Shown here: piece after piece, positions 45,892 to 58,160 of the stretch
How the letters are laid out: each line of letters starts with the position of its first letter
Numbering within the stretch: the stretch's first letter is position 1
Translations under genes and position numbers: made by a program
The notes under the pieces: model-generated
What the model saw: only the letters and a program-made list of their open reading frames with translations
Told to the model about the DNA's origin: nothing
Database searches by the model: none
NCBI GenBank assembly: GCA_002104935.1
Contig: MCGT01000003.1
Coordinates: 558,001-622,000, forward strand
Length of the DNA stretch: 64,000 nucleotides
Source: Hesseltinella vesiculosa
Taxonomy: Eukaryota; Mucoromycota; Mucoromycetes; Mucorales; Cunninghamellaceae
Reading direction: 5' to 3'

Positions 45892-48321
45892 TTAGAACTT
45901 CTCCTTCACATCCATCTCCACATGGCGGTCAATATGGATTTCTTCCGAGTTCTTGAGAAGCTGCTTCAAGCGGAATTCTTCGTCGAGATCATCGTAGTGG
46001 CGGAAGGTCAGGTAATACAGGATACCAAACACAAAGGCTGCGATAGCGATGCCACTGTAGGTCCAAACCATCTTGGGGTCTTCACTGACAGGAGCCAAAG
46101 CCATGCCCAGCAAGGCAGCAACACAGTTGGGGAACAGGCTGCATGCAGACACCAAACTTTTGCAAGATTTGGGAGCGTGAGTATAAGCGTATTCGATACT
46201 GGTGATACTAGCGAAGATCTGAAAAAAAAATGTTAGTACACGCCTTGGTCAAAGTAGAAAAAAGCTTACTTCACTAAAGGCAATGAGACAGTAGGCAGGA
46301 ACTTGCAAAAAGACAGAGATGCTGGCAACACCGGTTTCAATATAGGCAGCGTCCTTGTAAATGTAGTATTGGAGAACGGCGGCATAGACCATGGAAAGAC
46401 TGCCGAGGAAGAAGCCCACAGTGATGCGTTGTTGAGGGAAGAAGTTGATCTTCATCTTGCGCAAGGCAGGGTAAAAGAACAAATCGACAATGGGGCTATC
46501 ATCATGGAGATCAACGGTGAGCTTTTTTTTTCCTAGCTTCCTTTTCCTGGAAGGCTTCCATCGCTTCCATTGACACCTGTGCATCCCAGCCAGAACTTAC
46601 ATGAAAATCACCAATAAGATAGGGTCAAACACCAAAAGCACATTGTTAGGAAGGCCGTTGGGGCGGTTCATTTGAGCGGCTTGAGAGATCAAGTTATCTT
46701 TTGGAGAGAGCGAAAAAAACATTAGTCGATCGGGAGCGGTGGCGCTGGGTGACAGGCTTACTGTTCAAGTTGTTGTAACACAGCCAGTAAATGGAAAGGG
46801 GAAGGAAAATGCGGCAGGCCATGACAGCTTGCTTGAGTTCATCCACAAAGGTGTCGGTCCAAAGGGCAGCGTGCTCTTCTTGCTCGGCCGTCCAAGGCAC
46901 AACCGCCTCGCCAATGTCAGAGGTGTCACGCTTGGCGAATTCCAAAAAGTCTCGGCACTTCTTCCGAGCCATCTCGTTACCACTGACACGAGCTTGCTTC
47001 CAGGCAAACACGAACACCTTCCAAGCAGTCACAATAATCGAGCCATTTGGCTTGGGCTTGACGTAGAAGGGACTGCCGGCAAGGAAAGCGAGGATGGCAG
47101 CGACGAAGAAACATGTAGGCAAAAGGTAGGCAGCCCAGAATCCAACATAGAGTTGGAGATACTGGAAGAAAAAACTCAGGGTGAGTCATATTGGCCAATT
47201 AGGGGGGAAGAGGGCTTACAGGACAAGCAAGGCCACCAATGATGCTGCCAACTGTCGGAGAAAGAAAAGTGAGACTTTAGGTTCCGACCGCCAAGACTAA
47301 GATTGTTACCGTTGATGGCAAAATAAAACCAGTTGTAAAGACTTTGGATGGACAAGGTATAGTCAACCAAGACCAGTTCACCGTTGGGAAGCTCCTTGAC
47401 ATAATCACGATCATGCTTGTATTGGTCAGCGCACATAGGGGACACAATGCCCTTGATACCACCAGTTCCCACTATTGAAAAAAAAAAAAAAAAAAAAAAG
47501 GACGTGAGCATACCATTATTTTGTTTTCTGGCACGTCCGGCAGCTTGCTCTCCACTTACAACCGAGAATGATCAATGACACGATGTAGCCAGGGAAGGCA
47601 GACGAGACAGGCACAGAGTCCAAGGAAGTGGTAGTCAGGACCACCCAGCCGACCAAGTAAATGATGGAGAAGAAGATGATGGTCCAGTAACGGCCGAGGT
47701 ATTGATCAGCAACAATGGCACCCAGCATAGGTGTCACATAACTATGGGGGGGGGGTGAATATGTTGGCTGTATATATGTGTTACTGCAGAGCGGTCTATG
47801 ATTACCAAAAAAAGGTGAAGAAGTTTTGCAGGGCAGTAGCCATGGATTGGCCACGGGCCAATTTGCCTTGGGGGTCATCGCTCATGCTGAACTAATAAAA
47901 AAAATTGGTCTTAGTGATCTGATCTATTGTTACAGTTGTTCTCCCAAATGCTTACTTGGACATAGTTCTGAAACAGGGCAGAGCCACCATAATAAGACAG
48001 TCTAAATAGAATGGCAGGAAATGAGAAAGGGGGGTGAATTTGAAGGGTCGATTAGACCAATTGACTCTTGGCGGGATGACTACCTTTCACTGTTAAAAGA
48101 GAGAAAAAAGAGGCCGTAAGCATAATGAACAGACATGAGAGAGGCTTGTGAGGCAATTACCAAAGCTCATTGATCAAAATAAACCAAGCAGCCACTGGAA
48201 TGGATTCGGTCACTCTACGCAGGGAAGTGACGTCGTTGACGTTCACAGAGGATTCATCATTGATCACAGTGGTGACTTCGACATTGGTGGGGTCGATATC
48301 CGTCTTGCTTTCTTTGCTCAT
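45892..48321 (-). CDS. PTR2: POT/PTR2-family proton-coupled peptide transporter
   Basis: Imports di- and tripeptides with protons at the plasma membrane. Eleven minus-strand exons: 48321-48161, 48089-48084, 48001-47956, 47891-47806, 47741-47560, 47471-47310, 47251-47220, 47161-46762, 46697-46601, 46495-46270, 46218-45892 (574 aa). Hallmarks are ELCERLSYYG in the first helix, PMLGAIVADQYLGRYWTI, the LGTGGIKGIVSP signature, SLYNWFYFAIN, and a C-terminal group of helices with FFPQQRITVGFFLG. Exon 2 would be only six nucleotides (TGAAAG), needed to complete CER-LSYYGG. The substrate class follows from the family. It converges on the APSES gene with about 300 bp between stops. Confidence 0.92.
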
Positions 48322-49419
48322 AAGAAAAGATGGACAGTGAAAGAAAAGAGAGAAGAATCAAGATTTAAAAATAAATTCATGATTTAAAACTCTCGGCACC
48401 CTTTCCTTCATTTTTCAAATTTGGGCGTCAAATCACCTTAACCTGGCGAATGCTTTCCATAAATGATCCCAATGAGCTCAGATCCAAAAACCTAATCTTG
48501 TAGAATATGCAACATGGGCTATTTCTAGGACATTAAGGTTCAAGGGCAAACAAGCTGCAAGCACTTCAATGACAAGAAACTAAAACAGCCAGAAAAAACC
48601 TGCGAGGTGTTTGGTCTGAATCACAGGCGTGTTCAAGAGCAAAACCACATACAACGTTCCTTTTTTTCCAGAGCACAAGCCACCATGGCCATGGAAGGCC
48701 TGGCATCATTCTCAGCTTTCCCCAGCTTTCTCTGCCAAATCAGGTCAGGTTCCAGGGTCAGCATACCGCAAAACAAAAAACTTCGGCTTGCTCCGCTGCC
48801 ATTGGATAGCCGTGGGAAAGTAAAAAAAATAGAAGCCTCATCATCGGGTAAAATTTAAAGAGATGGCAAATCAAATCCATGCAAAAGACATTCATTAACA
48901 AGTGAGTCATGAAAAATAGCCTGTCTAAATGCAGAGTCACCCGAGAAAAGAAGTAAAAAAAAAGGGCCTTGCCTCTTCACCAAAGCTTAATTTACCAACG
49001 ATGGCCATTGCTCAAAAAAAAAAAAAACGGTTTATATTGGTTTAGGTTAGAAGCTAGTTTATTGAACATGTTTCTCGGTTAAACTTGAATAAGAATCTAC
49101 CAAACGGACCCACCGGTCCAGAAACGGAGAAGGGAAAAGCACTGGATAGAAAAAAAGAAAGTGGAAGGCAGGCTTCCACTCGCGCCCATAGTTTCCTTGA
49201 GCCAAACTTTTAAACAGCCCCTTCCATGCTTTGTGCGTGACCGACTCTTACCCAGATGCATAATAAAGAAGGGAGACTCTTCCTAAATCATTAAATCATT
49301 CTCAAGCGCGCGAGAAAAATAGCAAGTGCATGCAAAATCATTTTTAGCGCCTGTTTGCCAGCGTTCTAGCTCCCTCTGGTGTCTATGAGAGCTGTAATTT
49401 TTAAGCAGGTCAAGTCTCA
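48322..49419. other. Spacer upstream of PTR2, no gene seen
   Basis: About 1.1 kb holding the PTR2 promoter and leader on its left. Short open frames around 48,600-48,860 show no motif. No RNA gene or terminator signal is recognised. Confidence 0.5.
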
Positions 49420-50175
49420 TCATATTGTACTAGTATGTATGCAATTATGGGGTGAATTTATTTAGAGCAATTTTACACTGTGGGTTTCGATCAGATCGTC
49501 TGGGGGTCCTCTGGTGAAAATGACCGATTTTTAAGCTGGAGAATCAGAGGTGCCATAATGAAACTGATCAAAAGTTGGCTGGGCGGCGTTTACCAATCGT
49601 CCTGATTTTTTCAGCACAACCATCACTTATGCATTTGTCCATCCATCCATAGTTTCACATCGATCCTATCACTCAAACATGCTGTGCAGCATTGGTTTTT
49701 TTTTTTTCAAATGAAAAAAAAAGGGATGGCCATACCCAGCCTCCGCTCAGAAGCCTTCGATTCCTGGCCACTGCGCACAACAGTCAGTAACAGTCAAGTG
49801 CGACACGATCAAGGGACTTTGTATTTTTGGATTGCTATGGATAAGGTTGAACATTGGACCTTTGAATTTATTTGAAATTGCCTGCGTTCACAAGCCAGGC
49901 TGGGCATGGCAGTCCAATTTTGCTTTTCTACATTTTGAAAAAAAAAATGCTCACACTGAACGGCACGTTTGGGTGATTCGATCGATGTGAGATTTTTAAC
50001 GAGCATACCAATGCATGAAGGATGATGATGCTGAAAAAACAAGGTCGATTGCTGGAGGTTGCTCAGCCAACGTTTGATCAGTTTCGTTTGGACACCTCTG
50101 ATTGTCCAGCTTAGAAAAATGAAAATCGACTATTTTCGCCAGGGAGTGACTGATCAATATCGCAGTTGCTTCCAA
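49420..50175. repeat. Inverted pair of MITE-like repeat family A
   Basis: Copy 3 (about 49,420-49,755) runs forward with GATCGTCTGGGGGTCC.CTGGTGAAAAT and AAAAGTTGGCTGGGCG. Copy 4 (about 49,930-50,175) runs in reverse, with TGGCGAAAATAGTCGATTTT when complemented and GCTCAGCCAACGTTTGATCA as written. Between them lies about 180 bp of other sequence. The pair could be a fold-back element or two independent insertions. Confidence 0.68.
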
Positions 50176-50641
50176 TTTTGCATACCAGTAGAAAATGAGG
50201 AGGCATGACTTTGATTAGAATTACAGCTCTCTAGACACCCAGGGAGGAGCTCGAAGGCTGGCAAGCATGCAGAAAATGATTTAGCATCTCGTCCGCTGGA
50301 TTCACCCGCCAAATGATGGCGGATATCCAGTATCATTAATAAAGCAAAAAGAAAAGGAAGAGTCTCCCCTCTTTATTTTGCAAGAAGAATTCCAATAACA
50401 GTTCGATTGTTTTCGACATCGGCCCCGCCTATGATTAACGAGAGCCCGTCACTTCAAGCTATGCTATCATAGAGGAAAATTGGGGCTGGTACGCTGATGG
50501 GCAGCTAACACACGCACCCACCGCTCCGGATGATTCTTTTCTGGATGGAGGATAGTCTGTCATCAATTGAACAAAGCCAGAAGCAGGGCATACGCATGCC
50601 AGCTTGTTGCTTTTTCTTTATTTCTCCTATACATACATGAA
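50176..50641. other. Spacer downstream of COX6A, no gene seen
   Basis: Between the inverted repeat pair and the COX6A stop codon. It includes the likely COX6A 3' untranslated region, read leftward. No motif is recognised. Confidence 0.5.
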
Positions 50642-51254
50642 CTATTCGTCTTCATTCGCGTCATGGTTGACCTTTGGGTTGAAGAAGAGCGAGTTGTTGC
50701 CCCAGAAGAATGGCTACATTAAAAAAAGTCTAACGTCAGCGATAGACTTCCACACCCCTGCAAAGGTGTCGTCCCCCGTTCTCTTCAGCTTACTCTAGCT
50801 CTCCAGTTCATGTATTCATAATGAACCCAGTGTGGAGGGTGATGTTCCAAATGCTCCAAATGCTTTTTGTAAAGGTTGTATGCGTTTACACCAGCAGCAA
50901 GCAAACTAAAAAAAAAAAATAATGGCGTGAGTGTCGTCGTCGTCGTACAACCTGCGCGTGGGAACCAAGACAAAGGGAGGGCAAGGAAATAAAAATAAAA
51001 GCCTTACCAAGGAGTAGCTACAAAGATGCAAATGTTTTTCCAGGTAGCAGCAGCCTCTGTTAGAGAAGATGACACCAAGATGAAGTGTGTCAGTTTGAGG
51101 TTTCAACGTAAGAACGGCTATAGCAAAACTTACTACCAGCATGCTCACGGTCATGCTCCATACGAGTCTTGTATTTAGCAACAGCAGCCGATTCATGACG
51201 GAGTCCCACTCGACGGACAGCAACAGTACGCAAAGGTTGTAAAGCACGATTCAT
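50642..51254 (-). CDS. COX13: Cytochrome c oxidase subunit VIa (COX6A; yeast Cox13)
   Basis: Nuclear-encoded accessory subunit of respiratory complex IV in the mitochondrial inner membrane. Minus-strand exons 51254-51134, 51056-51008, 50905-50794, 50713-50642 (117 aa). The N terminus MNRALQPLRTVAVRRVG is a basic import signal. AAATWKNICIFVATP leads into the single membrane helix, followed by GVNAYNLYKKHLEHLEHHPP, YEYMNWR, and PFFWGNNSLFFNPKVN near the end, all family hallmarks. The length is normal. It is head to head with NDUFB7. Confidence 0.95.
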
Positions 51255-51501
51255 TTCTAGACGATAAAAAAAAGTTTTTCAAAAAAGAAGAGAAACAAAA
51301 AAGAAGGAGGAAAAAACAAATTTAAGCTGAGAAAAAAAATGCGATGCAGGAATTGCTGGTGGATTGACTGCCCCAATAGCCGGCAGCTGATTGGCCATGG
51401 CAGCCCCCGCCAAATTCAAAGGTTTTTGTTTTTGTTTGTTGCCCTCGCCAGCTTTTTTTTTTCTTCTTCTTTTCATAGATTTAGTTTGTTGTGTATATAT
51501 C
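51255..51501. promoter_or_regulatory. Bidirectional promoter COX6A / NDUFB7 with two CCAAT boxes
   Basis: 247 bp separates the two divergent start codons. It contains CCAAT at 51373-51377 on the plus strand and ATTGG (CCAAT on the minus strand) at 51390-51394, 12 bp apart, in the only GC-rich part of the spacer. CCAAT is the binding site of the HAP2/3/5 (NF-Y) complex, which controls respiratory genes in yeast. Joint control of both respiratory subunits is inferred. Confidence 0.6.
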
Positions 51502-52044
51502 ATGTCTATTCCTGGTAAGTAGTAACACTGATAAACCACACGATCCCGTTGTACCGACAGGCATGGCGCTCATGATCCCCATCATGATGCCCTGCCTTGG
51601 TCCAAGCCATCACCGGGTTTCTTTTCAGAACGTTTGTAACGGCAACTCCTACTCACGCTGCCATTATTTATTGCGACATAGCCACTCAAGCTACCGAAAG
51701 TGAAATGGCCAGCGCTCGCTTGGTAAAGAACAACATTTAAGAGAACTTATCATGATCTTATCCACTCCCTCTTTTTTTTTTTTTGTGTGTATGTGTGTGT
51801 GCTGTAGCCCATTGAATACCGAGATATCTGCTCCAAAATGTTGATCTCTCTCAACAAGTGCCGTGGCGAAACATACTATCTTCCCTGGAAGTGCGAAAAC
51901 GAACGTCACGCTTATGAAAAGTGCCAATATGACGAGTAAGTGCTGGTCACCCTAGATGCCATCCACAAAGGAAAACTCACCTCCTTTCTGCCCATTCTCA
52001 GCTTCAAGCGACGTGCTGCTGCCAAGAAGGAACAAGACGAATAG
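51502..52044 (+). CDS. NADH:ubiquinone oxidoreductase subunit NDUFB7 (complex I, CHCH protein)
   Basis: Accessory subunit of respiratory complex I on the intermembrane-space side. Proposed exons 51502-51514, 51561-51635, 51682-51722, 51808-51935, 52002-52044 (99 aa). The core is unmistakable: ARLPIEYRDICSKMLISLNK, RGETYYLPWKCENERHAYEK, then YDEFKRR. It contains twin CX9C pairs (C-SKMLISLNK-C and C-ENERHAYEK-C), substrates of Mia40 oxidative folding. The N-terminal exons are less certain; they keep one frame with GT-AG borders, but the sequence MSIPGMALMIPIMMP is not a family feature. The gene is divergent from COX6A. Confidence 0.85.
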
Positions 52045-52291
52045 ATTCTCACCTCCACCAACTACCTCCTCAATATCGTTGTTTATCTTTGACAACCAAC
52101 ACATATCCACCCTTTCCGTTGTACTCGCTATGAAAAAAATAAATAAATCAAAACTCGCAACACCATCAACAAAACATGGCATCATGGATCATCACATCAC
52201 AATTGCTTTTTTTTTTAGTTTATTTATTTGAAAACTGTGTCGAGGAGAGGGTGAGGGGGATCTGGACAAGAAAAAGGGAGGAGAGATCACT

Positions 52292-55200
52292 CTAAGACAG
52301 GAGGTCGGGTTTGGTGGCAAGTGGGGTGGAGGAAGGCGAGAGGTGGGGCAAAAGTCGAAGCATGTAGACTTCCGCAAAGGAGGAAAAGTAAAATTCATGC
52401 TCAGAGCTGTGCTCGGCCACAAAGTTATGGGCCAGTTCATGGCAGACGGTCATGAACCAGTAGATCAGCGCATCAGCCACCTTGGCAGGGTCTTGGGCAC
52501 CTTGGCTGCCTTGGGTATGCAGGGCGAGGTAGAATCGCAGATTCAGGAACAAACTGCCGCTTCGGTTAAAGGCGATTGTCGAGCCTTCAGCATCATAGAA
52601 CAGGTGCAGTGTGTTCAGCTTGAGGTCAAACACCTGAGCCAGGGTCGTCACCAGCGAAGCAAAGTCACACAGGCCCTGTCGATACTGCACCACAACCATG
52701 TCAGGGTGGACATCACGATGGGCATAGCACTCAATGTCCTTGACTTTGCCGATGTGTCGCAGGTTCTGGCCAGGGGTGGCGTCACAGTATTGTGTTGATT
52801 CGACCACATTGTTGATCGTCGGTGGCGAGAACATTTGCTGGCCAGTGTAAGGCTTGCACGAATGAATGGCACGCTTGAGGTTTTGCTTGATGCTAGAGGT
52901 ATAGTTTGGTGTGATGGTGGCAGTGGGTGACGGCTGGCCGGCTGGCGCAGAGGTGCCACTGCGGTCGTCCTGGGTAGCTACTGGCTCAGGAAGTGGCAGG
53001 GTCGGCTGCTTGGCCTTGCCCCACGACCAGAGGCGGTCCAGCAATCGACCAGAGTCTGACGCGTTAGCTTCGGGCTGAGGGTCGCTCTGCGATTTTTGCT
53101 GGACTTGCTGCTGCTTGGGAAAGTCCTCGTGTAGCAGGCGCTCGATCACACGCTCGGCATGGTTGTCGGGCTGCTGGGCAAGAAGCTGTCGAATGTAGCC
53201 CCGGTCACAATCACCAAACACGTCCTGGACTCGCTTTGCCAAAGCATCCATCTGCGATGACGACAGAGCATCCTTCGGCAAAGGTGGCGGCGTGGCTGGG
53301 GTGGCGGTGCCGCTGGACGGAGCTGGTGTCGACTGACCCGAAGCCGTGAGGGAAGGAGGGGCGGCGGTGGCAGTTGGATCGACCTGCTTCTTGATGCTGA
53401 GGATGCGATCGACAGGCACACCCTTTCGGCGCAGGTTGGTCAGGGAAGCGGTCAGGTAGCGCTCGGCAATGATGGCATCGTTGAACCGCACTCGGGAGAA
53501 CAACAGATAGCAGAGAGCATTGGCCACGTCGTAGTAGTCGATATCGCCTGCATGCGACACGTAGATGATGAATTTGCTCTTCTCGGCGCAGGCTGTGACC
53601 GGCTGGACATTGGATTCGCCCGTGTGCTTGAATACGCGGTTGATGCGAAGGTCTTGGGCCTGGATCACTTTGAGATTGCGCCGTACGTAGGTGGCGTCGT
53701 AGCGCTGCTCATGGGATCGTTGGGGATAGTCATGTTTCATCTGGTACAGGATAATGGGCGTGCGTTGCAATATCATGTTCATGATATTTTTCGATCGGTC
53801 GGTTGCATCCACCACGCCACGGTAGCTGTATGACTCCTTGATTTGGCTGGAAGGGCGGAGAGAGGAAGTGGTGAGCACAACATTTCCACTTTTTTTTTTT
53901 TTTTTTTTGAAAATCACATACTTGGACAGGCGGTCGCTACCGAGGGCAGCATAGAATTCTTCAAGGAGGGGTTCCATAGGAGCGGAAAAGGGGGAAAAGA
54001 TGTGCTGGCCCATGGTGTCGTCGTTGATAAAAATATCCGACGCAACGGCAAGCTGATATTGGACAAACTCGTCGTCTTGGCGGTCTTCTGAGGCCCCGGG
54101 TGCATGATCCTTCCCATCGGCATCGTCTGGGTGGTTGATATTGGACGGGTGACTTCGCTTGGTCCCTACAAGACAGGCAGTCGTGCGAAGTGCCCGGAAG
54201 AGTGCCGCATTACTCTTCAGTTGATGCAGCTGTGCTGCCATTTGTCGTAGGATAGATAGATAGCCTTCGCCGCCGCCACATAGATCCCAAAACCGCTGAG
54301 GGTCTTTCACAAGCATGGAGGCCAATTCCAGGGTTGTCGGCTCATTCTTCACACCACATGAGCGCAAAAAGGCATTGGCCACTTGACCAAAATCGACGTA
54401 CAAAAAGAGCTCCTTGTGCAGAGTGGACTCGGTGGAGGATTCAAAGTAGCAGTCTGAGGGGGTGACCAGAGTCATGGACGATGCCGACTTGCTGCCTTGG
54501 GATTTTGCTGCAGCAGGAATACACTTGAGTTCACGAAGACGGTTCCAAATGGCCTGATCGAACCGGCCCATCTGGGTGGCCATGAATTCAAAAATCGGAC
54601 GCATGGCCGTAGCATCCGTTGAAAGATGCTGCTGGAAAGCGATCAGCAGCCGCTCGGTGCTTGGGTTTTCAGCGACACAAAGGCGATCCTTGATCCCCAG
54701 CAAGTCGTCGTGTAGCACTTGGAAGCCGAGAAGAGCGACGTCGCGGTTGGTGAAGCAATCTTTGGGGGCGACAAACGTCTTGCCGTCGCGGCACGGCAAG
54801 AAGGCATGCTGAATGCTGGACAGACTGGCGCTGTAGGCAGAGTGGTAATGCTCATGCTGGTCAATCAAATAGGTGAGGGCCCGCTGGCGCAGGGCAGTGT
54901 TCTGATTGGAGGCAGGCGTGGCAATAACGAGCAGATCTTCAAAGGCAGGGTGCGATTTTAGTCCGAGACTTCTCATGAACTGAGCCTCGTCGCTGGAAGC
55001 ACGCCATCGGAGGGACTTCCAATCCAGTAGGGGGAGTTGCAATTGACGGAGGGTATCGGTGGGTATATACAAATCGCTAGCCTTGTAACGCACATACACC
55101 TGTTTGGTGACGGATTCCATGATGGGCTTGCCTTGATCGTCGAGCTTGCCACTTGGGCGCTTGCCGGTCTTTGTCTTTGGCTCCTCGCCTTCCTTGGTGA

Positions 55201-58160
55201 AGATGGCTGTCTGCTGGAGCCGGCGAACTTCCAATTTGCTGAGGGTGTCTTTTACGGTTGTCAAGTATTTGATCAGCTCCACATGCGACCAGCTGCCATC
55301 TGACAGCAGTCGGTCAAAGATCATCTGCAAATCCACATGCTACGGTTGGGCACGGAATAGAAAGAGTGAGTGGCTGCTGGGTTTCTCTACTTTCTCTCTA
55401 CCTTGCGCACACCAAGAGCAGTCAACATGGACTCATGGATATGTTTTGGTTGTTGGAAGTGGGTGGTGGGCAAGTCATCAAAGAGGTTGACGGAGGCAAA
55501 GTATGCCTCGCCTGGGAGTTTCATGCCGTAGCGGGTTGGGATGCAGGTCTTGGAGCTGAACACCGTGACCAGCTCTTGCTGAGCAGACAATGACAGATGC
55601 TGGTAACCACGTGAGACGATGCTGAGCACCTTTTCGGCGAATCCTGGTGATATTTGCAATTGCGAGTCGTTCGCTATAAACTTGCTCCAGGTCAAGATGG
55701 ATAATTCCGACAGCCTGAAGAACGAAAAAAAAAAAAAAAAAAAAGAGTGAGAAGAGCCGCGTTGACGTGTGATCGTCTTACCCAAAGAATTGGGCCAAGT
55801 CTTGGGGGAGAAAAGCTTTGCTGACGGCAAAGGGCAAGGTGGTGTCGGGAACAGCCATGTCCAAGGCGATGACTTTGGGATTGACCCACCACTGTGCACT
55901 GGAGAGCTGGAGGAGGCGGTCATCGGAGCAGGTCATGACGGCGGCACTGAAGAATTTAGAACGGGTGGAGCCAAGCTGCTGCAGCGTGGACTGAGGGATC
56001 AGAGGGTTCTGCCTGTTGCATTCAATCCACCATTTTAGACAAGCGACCATTTCAGCACTGGTGAGGGAGCGTGTGTCAAGCTCCTTGAGCACATCGGCCA
56101 TGCCCAGAGGTTCGAGCAAGCCGGCAGTTTGCAATTTGCGAATGGAGTCTTTGCATTTGAGCTCGATCACTGCGCTCAGGGTGGGAATGGACTTGACAAA
56201 CGTATTGATCAACTCGGAGAGGCGAGGACTAGCCAGGGTGAAGCCGTCGTCAGGCAGGGTGCGGGTCACGGTGGCAGGCTGGACCCCGTGGGACGTCATG
56301 ATACGTAGAGGTATGCGACTCGACTGGAAGAAGCGTTCTTGCTGAACGGCGCTGACAATGGGGCTAGGTGTGGACGGGTGGAAGGTGAAGGACAGGAGAG
56401 TGTGGGCAGCCCGCTGTTCGAGCATTTCCTTGGCTTCGCTGAGCGGCTTGGTCTTGTCGACAAGTTGCTCGTCACCCACAAGGCCCTGATAGAGCGACTC
56501 GACCTGATCCATGTCGTCATTGTACACGATGCGACACAGTAGGCCACCAACGGATAGGAGATCCTTGTTCCAGATACTCAGGTACCGGTCGGCAAAGTCG
56601 ATGCTTTCACGCTCGACGGTGGGGATAAAGCGGGCAGCCATGTGACAACAGCAGCCGGTGGTCTGATGGGTTGGAAAGCCAATGAAGACGCGGCCTTGCT
56701 TGGGGAACGGTACAAGGTCCCTGAAGACATCCATGGTGTTTTCCGATGCATCGAGCTCTTCCTTGTTCGTGTAGACGAGCTGGAATTTGGTTTGCTTGGG
56801 TGGTTTTTTCTTGGTCGAGCGTTCCATTTCACGCACGATGTTGGCTGACACCTGGACATTCAGATCGGCACTGACGACACGCAGGAACATGCTTCCGCGC
56901 TCCATGGGGAGATCATTGTCGCCGGTGATGGTTGGCTTGGGACGCGACGACAGCAGGCCAGCCAAGGGAGCAAAGATGGAGGGTGGCTGGAAAATCTCGG
57001 CGTTGAGTTGGATCTTGCGCATGTCGGCGCCAGCGATGGTGAACATTTTCGATGGTGACGTTGTCTGCACTTTTCGGCTGTCAACAGGCATCGGGCGTGG
57101 ATCTTCGGTTTGCTTGCGTACGCTGAAGATCCGGTGTTGGTCAAAGTAAACCGATATTTCACGCAAATTGGCAGTGAAGCCCTAGAGAAACAACAAGCGT
57201 GATGAGCGATGGATATCGCTGGTTGGCTGGGAGGGGCAGGAGTAAAAAACCGAGCACTTACCATACTTGTCGTAAGGAATTTTGCAAAGTGGTCAAGAGC
57301 TGGCATTTCAAGAGGCTCGCGCATATCCATCAAGAAGACAGTCCAGTCATCCCGTTCGTCTTCAGGCACAGGTGCACGACGAGCAAACAGTTGATCACCC
57401 TTGAAGTAAAAGGCCATGCATTCGGCACCAGAAAACACGCTGTCAGCAAGCAAAAAAATAAAAAATAATAAAGTGGTCAGCTTGCTTGGAGGGGAGAGGG
57501 GTGTAAAGTCAATGGGTCGACTTACAATGGATTTTCGCACACAGAGAACAACGAGTAAAAGCCAACCCCAAAGGCACCAATTTTTTGCTCATCTACAAGA
57601 CGCAGGGAATGGGTGATGAGCAGCTTTCCGCTTTTTTTTTTTACGTTACCTGGATTGCCTTCAGCAATGCGTTTCAATCGTTCCCAGTCTTCAGGACGAA
57701 AAGCAATGCCATTGTTTTTAAAGGTGATCTTGTTGCAGGTGGTAGAAAGATCAGGGTACCTTTTAGACTTTTCAGTTTCAGTTGAATGAAAGTGGATTTC
57801 TATTTTGGTTGATAAAGCATCGTCTGTGGTGAAATAAAAAGGGGAGCGTCAGCAATCTTGGCTGCATATCTCGCTATGATAGTCAACTTGCCTGCATTTT
57901 GCATCAGTTCACGGTACAAGACATATTCAGCAGAGTAACGAGCCAGGATCTTATCGATCAAGTGACGTTGATTGACTAGCAGTAGAAGAGAATGGAAAGC
58001 ATTGGAAAAAAAAAAGGGGGGGAAGCACGGTTAGCCACCAACAATGGCGATGTCGTCCAAGGCTAAGCACTGCTCGTTTGCTGTTACCTTCTACTTTTTC
58101 TTCACGGCCACCACTATCCAATACATTGGACCGTAGCCTTTCTAAATTGAGTTTGCTCAT
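52292..58160 (-). CDS. Giant sacsin-like GHKL ATPase protein (HSP90-type N domain)
   Basis: Nine minus-strand exons: 58160-58088, 57975-57892, 57823-57650, 57592-57526, 57439-57262, 57181-55782, 55714-55402, 55339-53922, 53846-52292 (1753 aa). The N terminus has a GHKL/HSP90-type ATP site: N-box YRELMQNADDA (Asn51), FKNNGIAF in place of the usual DNGxGM, and KIGAFGVGFYSLF. The same trio opens animal sacsin and large fungal proteins of unknown function. The rest has no domain I can name. Near the C terminus, WFMTVCHELAHNFVAEHSSE contains an HExxH-like HELAH motif, as in zinc peptidases, although the usual third ligand is not assured. The intron after exon 2 starts CAG|GCAAGT (GC-AG). A chaperone-like role is only inferred from sacsin. 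Confidence 0.82.
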
